Source: Chamaecyparis obtusa (Eukaryota > Streptophyta > Pinopsida > Cupressales > Cupressaceae). From it: DNA of 64,000 bases. The stretch is from the NCBI GenBank assembly GCA_027943335.1, contig BSBK01001118.1, forward strand, positions 981,501 to 1,045,500, read 5' to 3'. Position 1 is the first letter of the stretch; the number at the start of each line of letters is the position of its first letter. The position numbers and the translations under genes are program-made. Under the pieces are notes generated by a model. That model was given only the letters and a program-made list of their open reading frames with translations, was not told the origin of the DNA and made no database searches. Below are positions 20,691 to 31,737 of the stretch, piece by piece.

Positions 20691-23045
20691 GGTTATAGTG
20701 CTTTTGAACAGAATGTGAATGAAGAAAATTTGCAGCAAACAATGACTGTCCCTGATGTAGGAGTTAACATGGTCGGTGAAGAATTGCAGTATTTTCTTGA
20801 TACAGAGATAGATATATACAAGGGGTATATACCAAGTAGATTTGCAATTAATTCTTCCACTTGTGAGGCTGCGAAGACTTATTGTTTGCAGTCAAATATT
20901 GAGAATGAAGAGGGGGAAGATCTTTCATCAAATGATGATAAAGCCTCAAGTGATGAAAGTCTATTAGATTTCAGTGGGAATGATAGTGAAGAAGAAGATT
21001 CAAGGAGTCAAAATGATCTTGATCTTCTTGAAGACAAAGTAATGGTTTATGGACAATCTTGTCAAGAAAATGAACAATTGTCACGTGCTAAAGATGATTG
21101 TAAAATAATTGATATGAATAGAACAAAAATGAACTCTTGTGTTTCAGATAACAGTGGTGATGAAATTGATTTTTCAGTTTGTATGTTTTCAACTTTTGAT
21201 TTACCATATGAATTTGTTGACTTGAAGATGGGTGAAGAATTTTGTGTGCCCGAATATGAAACCATGGTAGCTCAGTTTGCCCTTGAACCAGAAATGGAAG
21301 TCAACCGGTTTGATGAAGATATTGAGGATTTTGATATTGTTAAAAATATGCAATCAATGTCTTATCAAGAAAAGGTCAATAATGCTGACAATCTTCCCTA
21401 CAACAGTGATCTATGTCAAGGATACATTTGCTAAAGGGAGGACATGTGCAATGGGCTACCTGTCGACTTGATTGAACCACAACTTGAAACATTTGATGAA
21501 AAGTTGAATGAGGTTTCAAAACTTATACCAAATTGTTTTCTTCAGTCAGAGGTGTATTCTTTCTTCCAAGACTTGGATGTAAAGAGTGTTGATAGTCTAT
21601 TCTTAGAGGATGTTGAAATAAGCCAGCAAAGACATCAATTACTAAGCAAAAAATGAGTCTTTCATTTTTTCATTTTAGCATGATAATGTCTCTCGAGATG
21701 ATTTTATTTTGGGGCCACAAGTTACACTTCAAAATGATTTTCTTGAAGACTTATGTGATATGCACATGATTGAGGTTCAAGGGTTTTCTTTTAAGGTTCA
21801 GACATACAATGATGGTGTTGATTGCTTTCCATATACAGAGCTGAAAAGTCAGGACAACATGTCTAATGTTTCCAAATTTTACATTGGTTGTGGTTTTGTG
21901 CCGGATAGAGAAGTATGTTCTTGAAGTAATAAAAAATTAGATTATGAAGATATAACAGTAAGGCCTCCTTGTGAGAAGCCCTATGCAAATAGAAATAATG
22001 ATGTTGTTTCCTTTTGTGATAATGATGTTGATTACGATGTTGACAATGAATTCAATGAATATGAAGATGATGAGGAAGAATTCACAAGTGATAAGGTTTC
22101 TATTAAAAAGTTCGTAGACCTCTCCTTTTATCAGCACAAGAGAACACTTTTATTATCCCAGTATAAGAAAGACTTGTGCAAACAACAAAAAGATAATTAT
22201 GATGTAGATGAAAGTTGCTGCAGTGATGGCTTTGCATTAGACGATTTGAGCCAAGAGTTTGCAGCCCTTGTTCCAAACAAGAAAGAATTTTTCAGCATCA
22301 ATCAATAAACTAAAGAAAATGAAAATGAAATCTAGTGCACACTAAGCAGTGATGAAATCTCAGACCTCTTAGAAGTTGATTTTCAAAGGTTGAACACTTT
22401 GAAAGATTATGTTGCATATGAGTGTGAGGAATATCAGAGTGTCACGTATGATGAATATGAGGATTCATATGCTGGTATAGATTCAGATTTTGATGAGCTT
22501 AGTGTCAGGGATCATTGTATAAATCAGAGTGCTAAGGAAAGTGATAAATCTAAATATGACTTCTCAGCCCTACAAGTTTTAGAAGAAACATTGTTTGATC
22601 ATTTAGATTTATGTGTGCAAGACATTGTTAAGAGTTGTGAGAAAAGTGTTGGTTTCCAATCATTTTATGAGGAGATTTTCTCCCTTAATCTACAAACCAA
22701 TCTCATAGCTGACCATATTATTTCTTCACAAGCTAATCAACCAAGTTTCTTAGTTACTAAAGTATCTCATACAGATAATGCAATGGATCCTTTTAATTTT
22801 CAGCCAGGTGAGTTTTTAGTAATGCATGATAGTCATTATAGCTTATTTTTTGATGCATTTCTGGATAGACCTTATATTTTCAGTCAACATCAAGATGACA
22901 TAAGGGACTTTTCATATTTTTTGGAATATGAACATGAGGATGGTTGTGACTGGAAGGATTTTGGTTATGGAAAGTACATGATTTCCTTTCAATTTAAAAT
23001 TTTTCATATATGTTGGCAGCATGTTTGTCAAAAGTTTTTTAAGTG
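20691..23045 (+). pseudogene. Long acidic reading frame of Element B, unknown function
   Basis: Continues the gag frame to 21656, then shifts once and runs to TGA near 23043, interrupted by only a few stops; about 780 codons in all. The product is rich in Asp, Glu and Ser, with clusters such as GNDSEEEDSRSQNDLD and NEYEDDEEEF, and has scattered Cys and aromatic residues. I recognise no protease, RT, RNase H or integrase motif and no known domain. Persistence of a long frame suggests it once coded for protein. A nucleoprotein chaperone-like or capsid-extension role would be guesswork. Confidence 0.6.
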
Positions 23046-23100
23046 ACTGGTCTCATGTATGGATCAGAATCATATTTATGATAGAGGTAAGAAGTGGTTC

Positions 23101-23109
23101 CATTTTTTA

Positions 23110-23141
<32 letters not shown>

Positions 23142-23237
23142 GGTAGGAAGGTAGGAGAGAGCATATGTATGTGTGAGAGAGTGAGAGAGAGAGGGGGTGA
23201 AAGAGGGTAATAAGGGAAAATATAGAGGGTACGAAGG

Positions 23238-23310
<73 letters not shown>

Positions 23311-23448
23311 GAGGGTAAGAAGGTGGGAGAGAGCATATGTGTGTGTGAAAGAGAGAAGGGGGTGAAAGATGGTAAGAAGGGAAAATATAGAGGATAGGAA
23401 GGTGTAGATAGAGAGAGAGTATGGGGGAGAGAGAGAGAGAGTGCTCTC

Positions 23449-23481
<33 letters not shown>

Positions 23482-23482
23482 T
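23101..23482. repeat. GA/CT microsatellite with duplicated flanks
   Basis: A pure AG run of about 33 units spans 23240-23305, with shorter GA tracts at 23111-23141 and a GA-TG-CT inverted pair around 23427-23456 followed by CT repeats to 23482. The flanking ~95 bp module GGGTAAGAAGGTGGGAG...GCATATGTGTGTG is present on both sides (from ~23141 and ~23311), so the AG run lies between tandem copies. Frames over it are low-complexity noise. Confidence 0.9.
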
Positions 23483-23540
23483 CCTCTCACTTTGACTATT
23501 TCTCATCATTATTTAAATCTATGACTTAAATAGGGCACAC

Positions 23541-23660
23541 GCCCTATAGGGCAAGTGCACTATTGAAATATATGACTTTCATAGGGCACACACCCTATGA
23601 AAGTCATAGATTTTAGTAGTGTGCTCACCCAATAGGGTGTGCACCCTATAGGGTGCACAC
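23541..23660. repeat. Cluster of perfect palindromes and hairpins (CCCTATAGGG type)
   Basis: GCCCTATAGGGC at 23541-23552. A perfect 16-bp inverted repeat with 6-nt loop (TATGACTTTCATAGGG at 23571-23586, complement at 23593-23608). A perfect 24-bp palindrome at 23637-23660, whose half site is GTGTGCACCCTA. It is probably the remnant of a small inverted-repeat element or a foldback. Confidence 0.8.
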
Positions 23661-24539
23661 GCTTTGTAAGGTATTGGAATTTACCAATCCTAAGGCTTGG
23701 ATTTTCCTTGGAGATCCAACCCAAAGGCTTGGATGATTCAAATAGGCCTGAGACATTTTTTCCAGCAGACATACAAAAAAATGACTTCTTTTTTTGTGTG
23801 CTCCTCGTCAAGTTTACTCATGTCTCAAGAACGTAAAAATTAGACGATGTGATAGTACAGATCTCTCTATTAGCTATCTAAGAATATAATTTATTTTGAA
23901 TTCTGATTATGTTAAGTTTTTCAACTCTAATTTCTTTTGTGTGTATGTTCATTTTTTGAAAAAAAACAACATGTAGTATTTTGGGCATAGATTTTGGCTC
24001 GTTCATCAAATTTTGCATCAAGTTACATTTTTAGAAACTAAACTCCATTCTACACACTTTAAAAAATAAATTGATTTTCGATTAGTTTTAAATGATTTCT
24101 AGGGGGAGCACATAGAAATTTCATGTTTTCAGGATGTGTGCACTTCGTAAATTCACCAAAAATTATACATTCATCAAAAAATTGACAATTTTTTTTGGGA
24201 TAAACTACATGGTGTTAGCTAAATTTTCACTGGAGTGATTCAAAAAAGTCAAAAAAAAAAAACATTTTAGGGGGAGCACACTAGACGCTATGTTATGTTT
24301 TTTCACAAAAACCAGGACCACTTTTTGTGCTCCCCCTTTTTGAGGGCCTTAATTTGCACCATTTTCAAAATAAGTTAGTAGTTTAGGAACTAGATTCAGA
24401 GAATTAAAACTCTTGTTTTTGTCGCATCTTAAAATTTTGAGTCTAACTATCTTCAATTTCTTGTTGAAGTTTAGAGTTTTTTGATTTCAGGAAAAAAGTA
24501 GCATCTTATACCCCCTTTTGGTCTCCCATCTTTGTGCAC
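23661..24539. other. AT-rich non-coding stretch
   Basis: No gene seen. AGGGGGAGCACA occurs at 24101-24112 and 24269-24280, and its reverse complement TGTGCTCCCCCT at 24326-24337, the last two forming a potential stem around a 45-nt loop. The purine-rich AGGGGGAG resembles a polypurine tract, but no LTR start follows it. Confidence 0.5.
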
Positions 24540-25140
24540 TTACCCAAGGTTACCAATCCACTGAAGTATAAGAAGCCTACATGTTATCATTGTGGGAGAC
24601 CAAGACACACTGCAAACATCTGTAGAAGTAAGAGAGGTAATCCACTGAATTCTCCTAAGTCTAAAGGCCATTATTATAACTGCAATACGTAATGACATAA
24701 GGCATTTGAATGTAGATAAAGAGTTATGAACACTCCAAGGAAACCAATATTTGAAGGCTACTGTAACAACTATAATAAATATGGTCATAAATATGGAGAA
24801 TGTAGATCACAAAGAAGAAATGAAAAATGGCTCACTAAACGACAGAATGTTGACAACAACTGACAAGGTCCTACTATACCATGGGATTTTAATACAAGGA
24901 TTACTTGTACTTCATGCAGAATATTTGGTCACATTACTAAAAAATACTTTATAATGCATGGAATGAATAATAGGAAATCATGGAGAAACACCAGAATGTC
25001 ATGTTTCCATTATCACAGAGTCGGTCACCTAGTCAAGGACTGCAGGTACTGAAATAAGGATTCAACTGAGGAGCAACCGAATGAAAAGAATCAAGTAAAC
25101 ATTGATGAAAATAGTCAATAGATGAATAACACTTGGAGAA
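24540..25140 (+). pseudogene. Decayed five-knuckle CCHC zinc-finger array (gag-like)
   Basis: Translated on the plus strand, the stretch gives a regular series: CYHCGRPRHTANIC (intact C-x2-C-x4-H-x4-C), a second knuckle broken by a stop, CNNYNKYGHKYGEC, CTSCRIFGHITKKY and CFHYHRVGHLVKDC. Only the first keeps all four ligands; the others have Tyr at one Cys position. Such multi-knuckle arrays belong to retrotransposon gag/nucleocapsid proteins. Several stops and the absence of a capsid domain upstream show that it is a fragment. It may be the internal end of the element that owns frame X, or an independent relic. Confidence 0.65.
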
Positions 25141-25707
25141 GAAATTCATAACATGATGGAACAAAATTGGGAACTAGTGATGGAACCACATCCTCTGGAT
25201 CGGGTTCACCTATATTCACTTAATCGGTAAAAGGTATGTATAGGAGTTGATAATGTAAAGTATATCTTAAATCGGTTCCTAGATTTATTACAAAGATTCA
25301 AATCTACATACTAAGATGCATTTGGATATAAGTTGTGAAGTTATGTTGATCAGTAAAATGTATAAGATATTTTGTTGCATTCGGTGAAGCAAAGTGTAGT
25401 TTGGTTAAATAGTAAAATAAAGTTAGGTAAAGAGCATTAAATGCATATTATAGTCATTGGAAGCCTTAACCTGAAAGGAAAAACTATAAATAAAGGGTTT
25501 GATACTTCATTTTTTCTTTACACTTTTGCAAGCACCTTTGAGCATTGACAGAGATGAGATTTCTAAGTGATTTTGAGAATTTAGTTGAGCATTTTGAATA
25601 TCTACTAGATCATTTGAGGTATTTCTAGTGTTCACTTAGTTGAAATTATAGATTCTATTGTTATTGATTTGGAACCCTAGTATCTGTTGAAGTATTTCAA
25701 GATCACA
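25141..25707 (+). other. Region upstream of frame X with TATA box
   Basis: AT-rich, no coding seen. TATAAATAA at 25485-25493 lies 215 bp before the ATG of X, comparable to the arrangement in the LTRs of C and D. If X is LTR-encoded, the U3 start should be here, but I could not find a terminal TG with matching inverted repeat. Confidence 0.5.
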
Positions 25708-28700
25708 ATGGCACCAAAGTTGCAAAAACTAGTCGTGGTTGAGAAGATAGACCCCATAAATCCAAAGTATAAGCTTCCTCCCGTTGTTATGGAAATTGAT
25801 AAAATTAGAGCCCTATCCTTGATCATACCAAGAGTGGTTTTGATTGAAGATGTTCATGCCTTTATTCATTCTAAGATCGAAGATATATGTCAAGGATAAA
25901 TTGATTCATCTTACTTGAACTTGTATGTTAATGGAAATCTGAAGAGCGATCACACACACTTGCAGACCAAGGGTTTGGTTCATGCAGTACATGTACCGAC
26001 AGTCTTTAATCATGAATGGATGAGAATTGTGTTGAGAAGAGTACATGATCGATTTATGTGGCTTGATGGGACAGTAAAAATGACAAAGGATTTTTTTAAT
26101 ATAGTTACTAGATTTTCGGTCAGTGATAGACCGAGGGCTTACAAGAAAATAGATAAGAACAAAGTATGTGAACTTACCAAAGCTAAATGGGATGGAAGAG
26201 GCCTAAATCTATTTACTATAGAAGACCCCAAATTGAAGTTCACATCAAATATCATATCATATAGGATATTCCAATCATCTTGGGTAGTCAGTGTATCCTA
26301 TGGAGCTGTAGATATTGCCTATAAAATTGTTAAAAAGGACATGAAGATTGATTTATGCCAGATTCTATTGAAAAAACTAGATGACAACATGAACACCATT
26401 TGAAAAGCAAAGACAAATAAACTGAAATTTGTTCCATTGTTGGTATGTATATTCTTTTACTTCCAAAACTCATTTCCAACAATCAGTGAAGTTAAATGGA
26501 GTGTAGATAAACCCATTGTTTATCAAATTAGTGAATTTATTCAAGGTATGAGTGATAATTTTAATGTAATTATGGATTGCTACTTCAATAAATTTCAATC
26601 TTGAATGCACAAGAGGTACCAAATTCCACCTCAGTTAGTGGATGAATATAAAGATGAACTTTGTTTTGAAGTTTATACTGATGTTTGTATCATAAGGGTT
26701 ATGGAACCTAGAATTGAGTGGTTGCCACCAATGGGCTATAAGATGAACATAGATGCAACCAATATTCAAATTAAGGGATTATTGGAGAAATTGATTGATA
26801 GAAACTCAACTCAGTATGGAAATTATAAAGAAGTTAAGGATAAAATCAGAGTAGATATATTGATACTGAAAGCAATCAATAAAAATGTAAAATGGTAAGT
26901 GCATTATCTGAAAGCTTAGGTATTATTGATGTTGAAGATGAATAAGTAGTTGAGCCTTTAGAGATAAAGAGAAAGAAAATAAAAGTCAAGAAAGAAACCC
27001 CTAGTCCAGCCGGTGTAAGACCATCAAAAAGGTCTACCTCTACACCAAGAGGAAAGAAGAAAGTAGTAAAAGAGCTTGTGAAAACAAAAACCTATGTAAG
27101 AGAGAATAAGGCTACTAGAAGGCCAAGAAGAAAATTAAAGTTGTTAAGAGAGAGTGACAGTGATTCAGATGACTTATCACAATTTAAGGTTGCATTGAGC
27201 AAGAAGATGAAAAGTCTTGATGAGTTTCTCAAGACACTTGAAAGATATGGTGGACTTAAAGCTATGCAACAATTAAAGTATGACACAAGGATTGATGAGG
27301 AGAAGGATAAAATTGAAGAGACATTAATTAACACATTGAATAAGTTTAGAATGATACATGTTGAAGTGGCACAATATCTCGAAGGAGGGTTGTATCAGAC
27401 AATAGATGCCAGATGGAAATATGCAATTACTACTAGAAAAAAAAGAAATAGAAAGGTCACTTGAAATTCCTATAGCAGACCTGACAAAAAGAGGAATAAG
27501 AGATATACTGAATGAATTTATTTGACAAGATTTATGATAAAGGGAAGAATTGAGTATTATGGTTGATCAATTGGAAGAAGTACAAAAAGACACCAATTAT
27601 CTTTGGAGAAAGATCTTTTCTTTGGATCAACCGACAATTGAAGGATTTAAAACACAAGAGGATAAATCCAAACCAGTTGGATTAATAAAAAATTAGGAAG
27701 AAGTCATTTTAGAAGACATTACTGATGATTCTGCTACAACAAGATTATTAACAAAAGAGCCTGTAATTGTTCAAATATTGAATTTTCTAAAGATAGAGGT
27801 GACAGGTGATGCACCTACTGAAGTTGAGACTCCTACTGAGCCAACTAAAGATACTGATAATAAAGAGACCAAGGAGAAGATAATTGAGATTGAATCCACT
27901 CAAAGTCAGAACACAGAGTCAATGACCCCCACTGGGACTACAAGGAAAACATAGGAACTAAAGAAACAGAAGCAAAAGGTAGAAGAAAAGAAAGAAGAAA
28001 CTCAAGAGAAGAAATAAGAGAAGAAACTAGAAGAACAAAAGAAGGAGAGAGAGATGATAAAACCAAAGAAACATCAACTCAATCAGATGCAAAGAAGGCA
28101 TCAAGTTCAAAGGGCAAGTCAAAGAGGAAAAAAGTAGAAAAAGAAGTTGATATAAATGAAGTTATTGTTATACCAAAGGTTGATTACACAACCATGAGCC
28201 CTAAGGAACTCTCTGAGTTTGGAGATTTATTGAAAAGGAAGGCTGTTCAAGCAAGCTTATAGCTAAGAAGTAGAAACTAGATATTTTGGAGCAAATTAAA
28301 ATTATTTTGAATGAAATTATACCTAAGGCTACAATCAATGAGAAAGTAGATATATACAGTCAGATCAACCAATCAGAAACTAACACTAATGAGCATATGT
28401 TGAAAGTTCACAAGAAAGACATTGAGATAAAGGTGATTGAAGAAGCTCTTCAATAAATTGCATTAAAAAAGGTAACTCTTTTAGAGTTAATAAATGAGTT
28501 GGAACAAGAAATGCAATCCATTCTTTCCTTATTTCAAAATATTTTCTTAATATCTAATTTTAGTAAGGAGATAAAGGAAAAATATAGTAATGAGGAAAAA
28601 GAGCACACCAAGCTATTATCTAAGATTTCCAGCGAGCCTAAGAAAATAACAATTTATTATGAGAGGCTAAAGCACTTGATGAGAGTGCAATTTGAATTGA

Positions 28701-28987
28701 GAAAGGAGGAGAACTAGATCATGATGGATCTATTAGAACTCCAAATAGTTTTGAGACCAAACATAGAGTCATTATAGAGGCAAATACAAAAGGATAAAGA
28801 CATAGTTAGCACACCAGATGTGAGTGCTATGGATAGTATGGTTAGTCTTACAACATATATCAATGAGAAAATAATAGTGTTGCAAACACTGAAGGATACC
28901 TGGAAGACATCACTCAAGGATGCATAGGAAAAGTACACAAGCATATTTGATAAGATCCCCACACTATTGGAAAGTTGGCTATACTAG
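25708..28987 (+). pseudogene. Frame X: relative of the LTR-encoded large protein
   Basis: Starts at ATG 25708 (MAPKLQK) and reads, with stops and at least two frameshifts, to TAG at 28985-28987; about 1,090 codons. The N-terminal block VHVPTVFNHEWMRIVL..HD..WLDGTVKMTKDFF lines up with LIVPGVFMDVDLL...DGKDLLSITEDEI in C and with the corresponding block in D. A basic middle part (near 27000-27140) and long Lys/Glu-rich coiled-coil-like stretches (27550-28960) follow. I do not recognise the family. Element E is inserted just 20 bp after its end. Whether X lies in an LTR cannot be shown, since no partner copy is in the window. Confidence 0.6.
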
Positions 28988-29006
28988 TGTATATGACTCA
29001 ATACAG

Positions 29007-30069
29007 TGTTGTCATTATGGCAACAAAGTCATATAGTAGTTTGGAGTCAGCGCACTTAAAGAGAATATCATAAATCAGCTAAGTGTTGAAGACTGGATAG
29101 TATTCAGATAACAAGAGACTCAGAGCATCAACGCATGTGTGTATGATTGAATTTTGGTATGCACCCTAGAAGTTAAGTTAGTTAGACTATATTCATGCTT
29201 AGTCTATGAGTGCATGATCAGATATGCAAGCATGCCAAAGTTACAGACAATTTAAGAAGAATAGCCAATGTGTGCCAGAGCAGAACAGAGTATGAAGCCG
29301 ACAGTTGGTATTTTGATTAGTGGTTATAATTTTATGTTGTAAAGGATATGCACCTATTGTAATTAGGTTGCTGACATATATATATGATTGTTTGTAAGCA
29401 CGCTTGAGCCAATTCATTTGGTAGCGTTGTATGTAATAGGTTAAAGGGTCAACCTAGTTGTTTGTTTAGTAAGCGCATATAAATATGAGATGCACCCATT
29501 GTAATGAGCATGGAAGTTGATGTAAAGATAAGATAAGTAGATTATAAGTGTGCAAATATTATATGAGATGCATTAGAGCTTTGCAAGAAGTCAAAGCATT
29601 AGTGCATCAAAGGAACTGATCAGACATACAGTGTCATCACACAATTCATCCAGTAGATATAGTGTGTATATGATATCAGAAGGTTGTAGCCTTCACCACT
29701 TGAGTAGTGAGCTCTAGGATAGTGAGTCCACACCCCTAACAGGGTTATTGTAAAAGACTCCTAACAGGGTCCGACCTCTGACAAGGTCTCTGTACTAAAA
29801 TTATTGTAATGAACAACTCCTACCAAGGTTGCAGATCTTCTAACAAGGATCACAAGACACTAGTGCAGTTCTTAGTGGGTATCAATTCCCACTGGGGGTT
29901 TTACCTATTTGGGTTTCCCCGTAACCATATTGGTGTTATGTGTTGTGTATTCTTATCTTTTTTATATTTCAATTATTAAAGCACTTAAGATAAGATTTAG
30001 ATTAAGTTAAAAGATATAATTGGCTGAACACTAATTCACCCTCCCCTCTCAGTATTCACATTCCTAACA
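29007..30069 (+). repeat. Element E LTR, copia-like (about 1063 bp)
   Basis: Ends CATTCCTAACA two bases before an initiator-Met-type PBS, preceded by the CTAATTCACCCTCCCCTCTCAG-like pyrimidine-rich stretch familiar from plant copia LTRs. The left end TGTTGTC at 29007 is chosen from the TG terminus and the abrupt end of frame X, with TACAG (29002-29006) as possible target duplication. TATAAATA lies at 29478-29485. The second LTR is not in the window. Confidence 0.6.
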
Positions 30070-30071
30070 AT

Positions 30072-30084
30072 TGGTATCAGAGCT
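30072..30084 (+). other. Primer-binding site of Element E (tRNA-iMet type)
   Basis: TGGTATCAGAGCT is the standard plant initiator-methionine tRNA-complementary PBS used by most copia elements. Confidence 0.85.
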
Positions 30085-30124
30085 CTGGTACTTTGAAGAG
30101 AAGTGTAACCACTTGAGGAGATCA

Positions 30125-30397
30125 ATGGGTTCAGAAGTGGAAATGAATCTGAAGGAGAATCTTAAGGTAGCTCTTGTAGACCTGGACAAATCTGAAAAAG
30201 TAGTTGAGGAACTAAAGCTGAAAGTCAGTAGTTATCATAACCTCATCAAGAAATTGAAACAAGACCTAAAATATTGTACTAGCAATCATCTGGGAAAGAT
30301 GGCCATGAAATTGAAAGAAGAGAATTCATCTCTTGAAGAAAAGAATGAAGAATTGGATGAAAAGCTAACAAACAATCAAGAAGTATATGTTGAATAG
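30125..30397 (+). pseudogene. Coiled-coil frame of Element E, interrupted
   Basis: ATG 30125 to TAG 30395-30397, 90 codons rich in Lys, Glu and Leu with heptad-like spacing (LKVALVDLDKSEKVVEELKL), predicted coiled coil by eye. Similar coding quality continues with more stops to about 30540. It follows the PBS directly, where gag is expected, but no capsid motif is visible. Element D breaks into it at 30557, so the rest lies beyond the window. Confidence 0.45.
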
Positions 30398-30556
30398 ATC
30401 AAAGAGAACCTTCAAATGAAGAATTCAGGCAAGCTAACATGGAAATTTTGTAGCTAAAGAACAACAAAGGACAATTGGAATCTAAATTGAAGAATGCTAA
30501 GGACCACATTGACAAATTGCACACAAGTAATGATTTGGTAGAATCTCAGTTGTATG

Positions 30557-30603
30557 TGTTAGGGATTTTTCTTGCATGAATCAAATGCTTGAATGATTAC
30601 TTG
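30557..30603 (-). repeat. Tip of Element D 3' LTR, cut off by Element C
   Basis: On the minus strand this 47-bp piece ends TCCCTAACA. It matches, as a 9-bp terminal inverted repeat, the TGTTAGGGA that begins the D LTR at 56675. The last five bases, ACTTG (30599-30603), are the left copy of the Element C target duplication. Confidence 0.75.
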
Positions 30604-31737
30604 TGTTGGTTCTTCAAAATATTTTACACTCCATGAGATACCAATATACCTAAGATTGATTTTAAGGAGGGGTTAGTTCTAAATATGGGGAAAACTTTAG
30701 GTAATTGGACCAACTATAGCGACAAGACTGCCCTCTTCTCTTCTGGCTCTGCAAAACTAAGGTGGGTATACTTGATCCAATAGTTACAAATCTATTCTTA
30801 ACTTAATACTAGATCTGACAATAGATATCAGTGAGAAAGTACTAAATAACAACCTATGACTCATTGACTCTCCATCACTGGGTAAGATAACTAATATTCT
30901 AAACTAAACAAGATTTTAAAACTGGTGTTGATTGCTTTTTCCTGATTATAACAACTTAAATCATTCTATATAAGATGAAGATTCACTCATACAGGCCAAT
31001 GCCTTATTCATTGGGCAAATATCACTAAAATATAGAGTCAACACAGAGATCTTGACAGTACTCAGTTCATGAACATAAATACAAATACCTTAAACCCTTC
31101 CTGCTTATAAGTAATCCTTGTGTAAATCAAATGAACATATGTGTTACTTAGAGCAATGTTTAATCTAATCCTAGATTAGAACTCAAAATAATACACATAA
31201 ACAAAATTGTCATTCACAGATTTGACACAAAGGAGAGATAAAGACCTGAGATTTGTATTGAGTATAATGAACTTTGATCATCTATATACAATATACTTTA
31301 AGAAACAAGCCTATAGAAAAATGATAGCAGCTTGCACTGTCTTCTATTTACTCATAAAATGATACAAAATATTACAATCCTCAACTGAGGGCTAGGGTTT
31401 CAAAAATTTCTATATTATGGACTCCTAAACTCTTAATGCCTAACACGATCATAAAAAATCCCTTTATAACTTAGGGATTGCAATAAGCATCTGATCATAT
31501 TAGGGTTTACAAAACTTTTTCCCTAAAATAAAACAACCTCACAGGGTTTTCAATAAATAACACAATCAAATCTACAATAAATATCTCGATAGGCAAGCTG
31601 CCTATCTTCAAGTCTTCAACTCTTTCCTCGATCTATTCTTCACAAAATCTGATTGTGCACCTTTATCCTGGTCATTCCTGCAATTAATAAAAAATATCTT
31701 CCAACCAAAAACCATGGGTAATCAATTCTTGCTCGCC

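Larger units (their letters stand above)
17181..23045 (+). mobile_element. Element B: gag-bearing LTR element without visible pol (right end not found)
   Basis: Has a 2.1 kb LTR, a PBS, a ~620 bp leader, a short gag and a long acidic reading frame, but no protease, RT or integrase. The last ~190 bp of its LTR and its leader (GAGCTxGACTCCTGG motif) are clearly similar to those of Element C in reverse orientation, so B and C are related and B may be mobilised by C-like relatives. No second copy of the 17181-19324 LTR is seen in the window. The element probably continues under the insertions to its right or is truncated. Confidence 0.65.

Noticed and set aside
23076..23397. Frames of alternating Arg-Glu or Ser-Leu
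   Set aside because: Direct translation of the AG/CT microsatellite.
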